NCBI GenBank assembly: GCA_964557005.1
Contig: CAZKYI010000006.1
Span: forward strand, 62,001-126,000
DNA length: 64,000 bases
Source of the DNA: JBECKS01 sp964557005
GTDB lineage: Bacteria > Pseudomonadota > Gammaproteobacteria > Pseudomonadales > JBECKS01
Reading direction: 5' to 3'
Below, in pieces: positions 61,814-64,000 of the stretch. Position 1 is the stretch's first letter; each line of letters starts with the position of its first letter. Made by a program: the position numbers and the translations under genes. Below the pieces are notes generated by a model. The model ran no database searches, was not told the DNA's origin, and saw nothing but the letters and a program-made list of their open reading frames with translations.

Positions 61814-63584
61814 AATGATTAAACTGTAATTCCGCCAGATGTTTGTAGAGCGGGCAGCTTTCGAGCAATTCGTGATGCTTGCCTACAGCAATAATTTCCC
61901 CTTCATTGAGCACAGCAATTTTGTCTGCATTCATCACTGTTGCCAAACGGTGGGCAATCACAATGCTGGTGCGATTTTGCATGAGTTGTTCGAGTGCCAG
62001 TTGAACAATCGATTCACTTTTTGCATCCAGCGCACTGGTGGCTTCATCTAACAATAAAATTTCAGGGTCTTTGAGAATGGCGCGTGCAATCGCCAGACGC
62101 TGGCACTGCCCGCCTGACAGTTGCGCACCTGCTTCACCAATAAAGGTTTCGTACTGTTTGGGCAGCAATTCAATAAATTCACTGGCATAGGCTTTTTGTG
62201 CCGCCTGTTTCACTTCATCGAGTGTGGCATCAGGTTTGCCGTAGCGAATGTTGTGCAGGATATTTCCGGTAAACATGGTGGGATTTTGCGGTACAATGGC
62301 GATTTTGGCGCGCAAGTCGGTCAGACTCAGTTCACTGATGTCTTGCTGATCAATCAGTATCTCGCCTTGCTGTGGATCATAAAAACGCATTAACAAATCA
62401 AACAAGGTGGATTTTCCTGCGCCCGAATGCCCGACCAGAGCCAGCGTTTCGCCTGCATTCACATTCAGGGTCAGATTGCGGATTACTTGTTTTTCAGGGC
62501 GAGAAGGATAGTAAAAGCCAAGTTGTCTGATGGAAATTTCACCCTGCAAGGCCTGTTGTACGGGCACAGCAGTGTGTTGTTTTGGCAAGAGCAGATTTTT
62601 AGAATTGAGCAGCTCCAGCAAGCGCTCCATCGCACCTGCGGCACGCATGATGTCGCCAATCACTTCCGAGATGGCAGCAACGGCAACCCCCACTGCGCCT
62701 GCATAAAAAGCAAAGGCTGCAAGTTCCCCCGCGCTGATATTGCCATTCATCACATCACGCCCCCCCACCCATAACATGGCACCCATAGCGAAAGCGACCA
62801 GAGAGAGAATGCTGGCAATCATAAAGGCACGCATACGCACGTGTGATACGCCTGCCTGAAAACTCCATTCAATATGTTTGTTGAAAGCTGTTTTATCGAC
62901 GTGTTGATGATTAAAAGCGTGTACAGTTTTTATGTTGGAAAAGGTTTCGCCCACATAAGCACCGGCATTGGCGATGCGGTCTTGTGAATTTCGGGAAAGC
63001 TGCCTGACTTTTTGTCCAAAGAAACGCAGGGGAAATACCACAAAAATAATCAGCGTAAATACCACCAGACTCAATTTCAGATTGCTTAACGTCATCAGAA
63101 TCAAACCGCCGATAAACATCACGGTATTGCGCAGTGCGATGGACATGGAAACCGAAATCACCGATTGAATAATAGCGGTGTCTGTTGTGATGCGTGTCTG
63201 GATTTCACCGCTGAGGTTTTCATCGAAAAAGGCTGGATGCAAATCAATCACATGGCTGAACACTTTTTTGCGAATATCCGCACTGATGCGTTCGCCAATC
63301 CATAACACCAGATTAAACCGCACGAAGGTGCCTGCGGCGATTAACAACATCAATCCAATAAAAATCAGAATACTGCGATTGAGTAATTCAGGGCTGGTGC
63401 TCATATAGCCTTCATCAATCACAATGCGAAGGCCCTGCCCGAACGAGAGCGACAAGCCTGATGTGAATAACAAGGCAAGCCCTGCTATCGCCAGTTGCAG
63501 TTTGTAGGGCGATAAAAAACTCAAGGCAGGCTTGAGTATGGAAATGTTGGTGCTGGAAGGGCGATGTTTGAGTTCTTCTTCCAT
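61812..63584 (-). CDS. MsbA-like ABC exporter
   Basis: A 590-aa half-transporter: six transmembrane helices (about 30-320) followed by the ATPase domain with Walker A GHSGAGKST, signature LSGGQCQRLAIARAI, Walker B ILLLDEATSALD and IAHRLAT. The family includes MsbA (lipid A core flippase) and multidrug exporters; context beside lipid-transport genes favours a lipid or drug exporter, but motif reading cannot separate them. It is convergent with the LolA-like operon. Confidence 0.9.
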   Translation of the reverse strand: MEEELKHRPSSTNISILKPALSFLSPYKLQLAIAGLALLFTSGLSLSFGQGLRIVIDEGYMSTSPELLNRSILIFIGLMLLIAAGTFVRFNLVLWIGERISADIRKKVFSHVIDLHPAFFDENLSGEIQTRITTDTAIIQSVISVSMSIALRNTVMFIGGLILMTLSNLKLSLVVFTLIIFVVFPLRFFGQKVRQLSRNSQDRIANAGAYVGETFSNIKTVHAFNHQHVDKTAFNKHIEWSFQAGVSHVRMRAFMIASILSLVAFAMGAMLWVGGRDVMNGNISAGELAAFAFYAGAVGVAVAAISEVIGDIMRAAGAMERLLELLNSKNLLLPKQHTAVPVQQALQGEISIRQLGFYYPSRPEKQVIRNLTLNVNAGETLALVGHSGAGKSTLFDLLMRFYDPQQGEILIDQQDISELSLTDLRAKIAIVPQNPTMFTGNILHNIRYGKPDATLDEVKQAAQKAYASEFIELLPKQYETFIGEAGAQLSGGQCQRLAIARAILKDPEILLLDEATSALDAKSESIVQLALEQLMQNRTSIVIAHRLATVMNADKIAVLNEGEIIAVGKHHELLESCPLYKHLAELQFNH

Positions 63585-63613
63585 AATACTTTGCCTGATT
63601 GTGTGATTATTTT

Positions 63614-64000
63614 TTAAAGATGAGCTTTAAGGCGTGCGCTTTTGAAGCCTGCGATGAACAACAGACAGGCAATCAGACCAAACCCGAAATGGCCTTTGGT
63701 TTTTTTGAACAGCACGGGGCCTGGTGGTGTTTCAGGATTACAACTTTGATATTCGAGTGTGCCCATATCGGGTTGTTTGTCGTCCATACGACTATTGCCG
63801 CTTAAATCTTTTTTCAGTTTAAAACTTTCACTGAAAGTAGAATTACCTGTATTTCTTGCAGGGCTGTTTGCTTGCAGGCAAATATTGGTGATGCTCAGCT
63901 CAGCGCTGTTAATCAATTCCAGTTCTTCCAGTAACGCCAGACCTTCCAGTAATTGCGGATTGTCGAGTTTTTCAAAAAGGGGGTTAACCCCTTTTAAAGC
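63614..64000 (-). CDS. C-terminal end of a choice-of-anchor Q/parallel beta-helix-type surface protein (N-terminus beyond right edge)
   Basis: The frame is open through the right edge; about 128 codons are visible. The end of the repeat region NICLQANSPARNTGN and the following DMGTLEYQSC match the C-terminus of choice-of-anchor Q proteins, which often follow a right-handed parallel beta-helix. After a proline-rich linker comes a C-terminal hydrophobic helix (FGFGLIACLLFIAGF) with a basic tail, as in tripartite C-terminal sorting signals. No GlyGly or PEP motif is evident. The start given by the first Met within the window is not real. Confidence 0.65.
   Translation of the reverse strand, partial: ALKGVNPLFEKLDNPQLLEGLALLEELELINSAELSITNICLQANSPARNTGNSTFSESFKLKKDLSGNSRMDDKQPDMGTLEYQSCNPETPPGPVLFKKTKGHFGFGLIACLLFIAGFKSARLKAHL

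Overview
The window looks like the chromosome of a gammaproteobacterium of the Pseudomonadales/Cellvibrionales/Oceanospirillales type. The core gene order is the pseudomonad-like one: tRNA-Phe, yggX and mutY diverging from hisB-hisH-hisA-hisF; rpsU-yqeY-dnaG-rpoD next to a tRNA-Ile2; tsaD/plsY/folB/folK/cca/folM; and lptD-surA-pdxA-rsmA-apaG-apaH diverging from the muropeptide-recycling pair amgK-murU. Most of the window is AT-moderate with tight overlapping (ATGA, TAATG) operons.

Layout. 1-1.3 kb: a GC-rich type IV toxin-antitoxin pair (AbiEi antitoxin, AbiEii toxin cut by the left edge) lying directly 3' of tRNA-Phe, probably the edge of an integrated island. 1.4-5.8 kb: tRNA-Phe, yggX, mutY, hisBHAF. 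5.8-10.8 kb: a hybrid sensor kinase, a MaoC hydratase, an alpha/beta hydrolase and a metallo-beta-lactamase-fold enzyme. 10.8-19.9 kb: one long leftward gene string, argA-ilvD-DSBA-like protein-sulfatase/LTA-synthase-like enzyme-ydbH-ynbE-ydbL, the last three being an envelope phospholipid-transport set. 19.9-32.5 kb: an accessory lipid or steroid-like catabolic region (SDR, two acyl-CoA dehydrogenases, class C beta-lactamase-fold hydrolase, cold-shock protein, DoxX, YgiD-like dioxygenase, UlaG-like hydrolase, Baeyer-Villiger-type monooxygenase, sterol-desaturase-like hydroxylase, epoxide hydrolase). 32.6-34.6 kb: a small foreign insertion with a truncated membrane gene, an array of 11-bp sites at exact 23-bp spacing, and an AAA/DUF4143 ATPase. 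34.6-54.2 kb: core information-processing, folate and envelope-biogenesis genes.

54.2-61.8 kb carries the most interesting system: a rightward operon for a LolD-like ATPase, two FtsX/MacB-type permeases (700 and 446 aa), a LolA-like periplasmic protein, an outer-membrane beta-barrel with N-terminal acidic LFG repeats, and a SIMPL-domain protein. In order these span inner membrane, periplasm and outer membrane. The operon is preceded by a perfect palindrome that fits the published PsrA (fatty-acid-responsive TetR regulator) box. I infer a trans-envelope lipid or lipoprotein export route under lipid control; the substrate is unknown. The window ends with an MsbA-like exporter and the C-terminus of a choice-of-anchor Q-type surface protein.

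Three leader/operator structures also stand out: a 9-bp inverted repeat that would bury the Shine-Dalgarno of the SDR gene, a FadR-like operator nested in a possible three-way-junction leader before the Baeyer-Villiger-type gene, and a wide inverted repeat over the abiE promoter. All calls come from reading the sequence; no database search was run.
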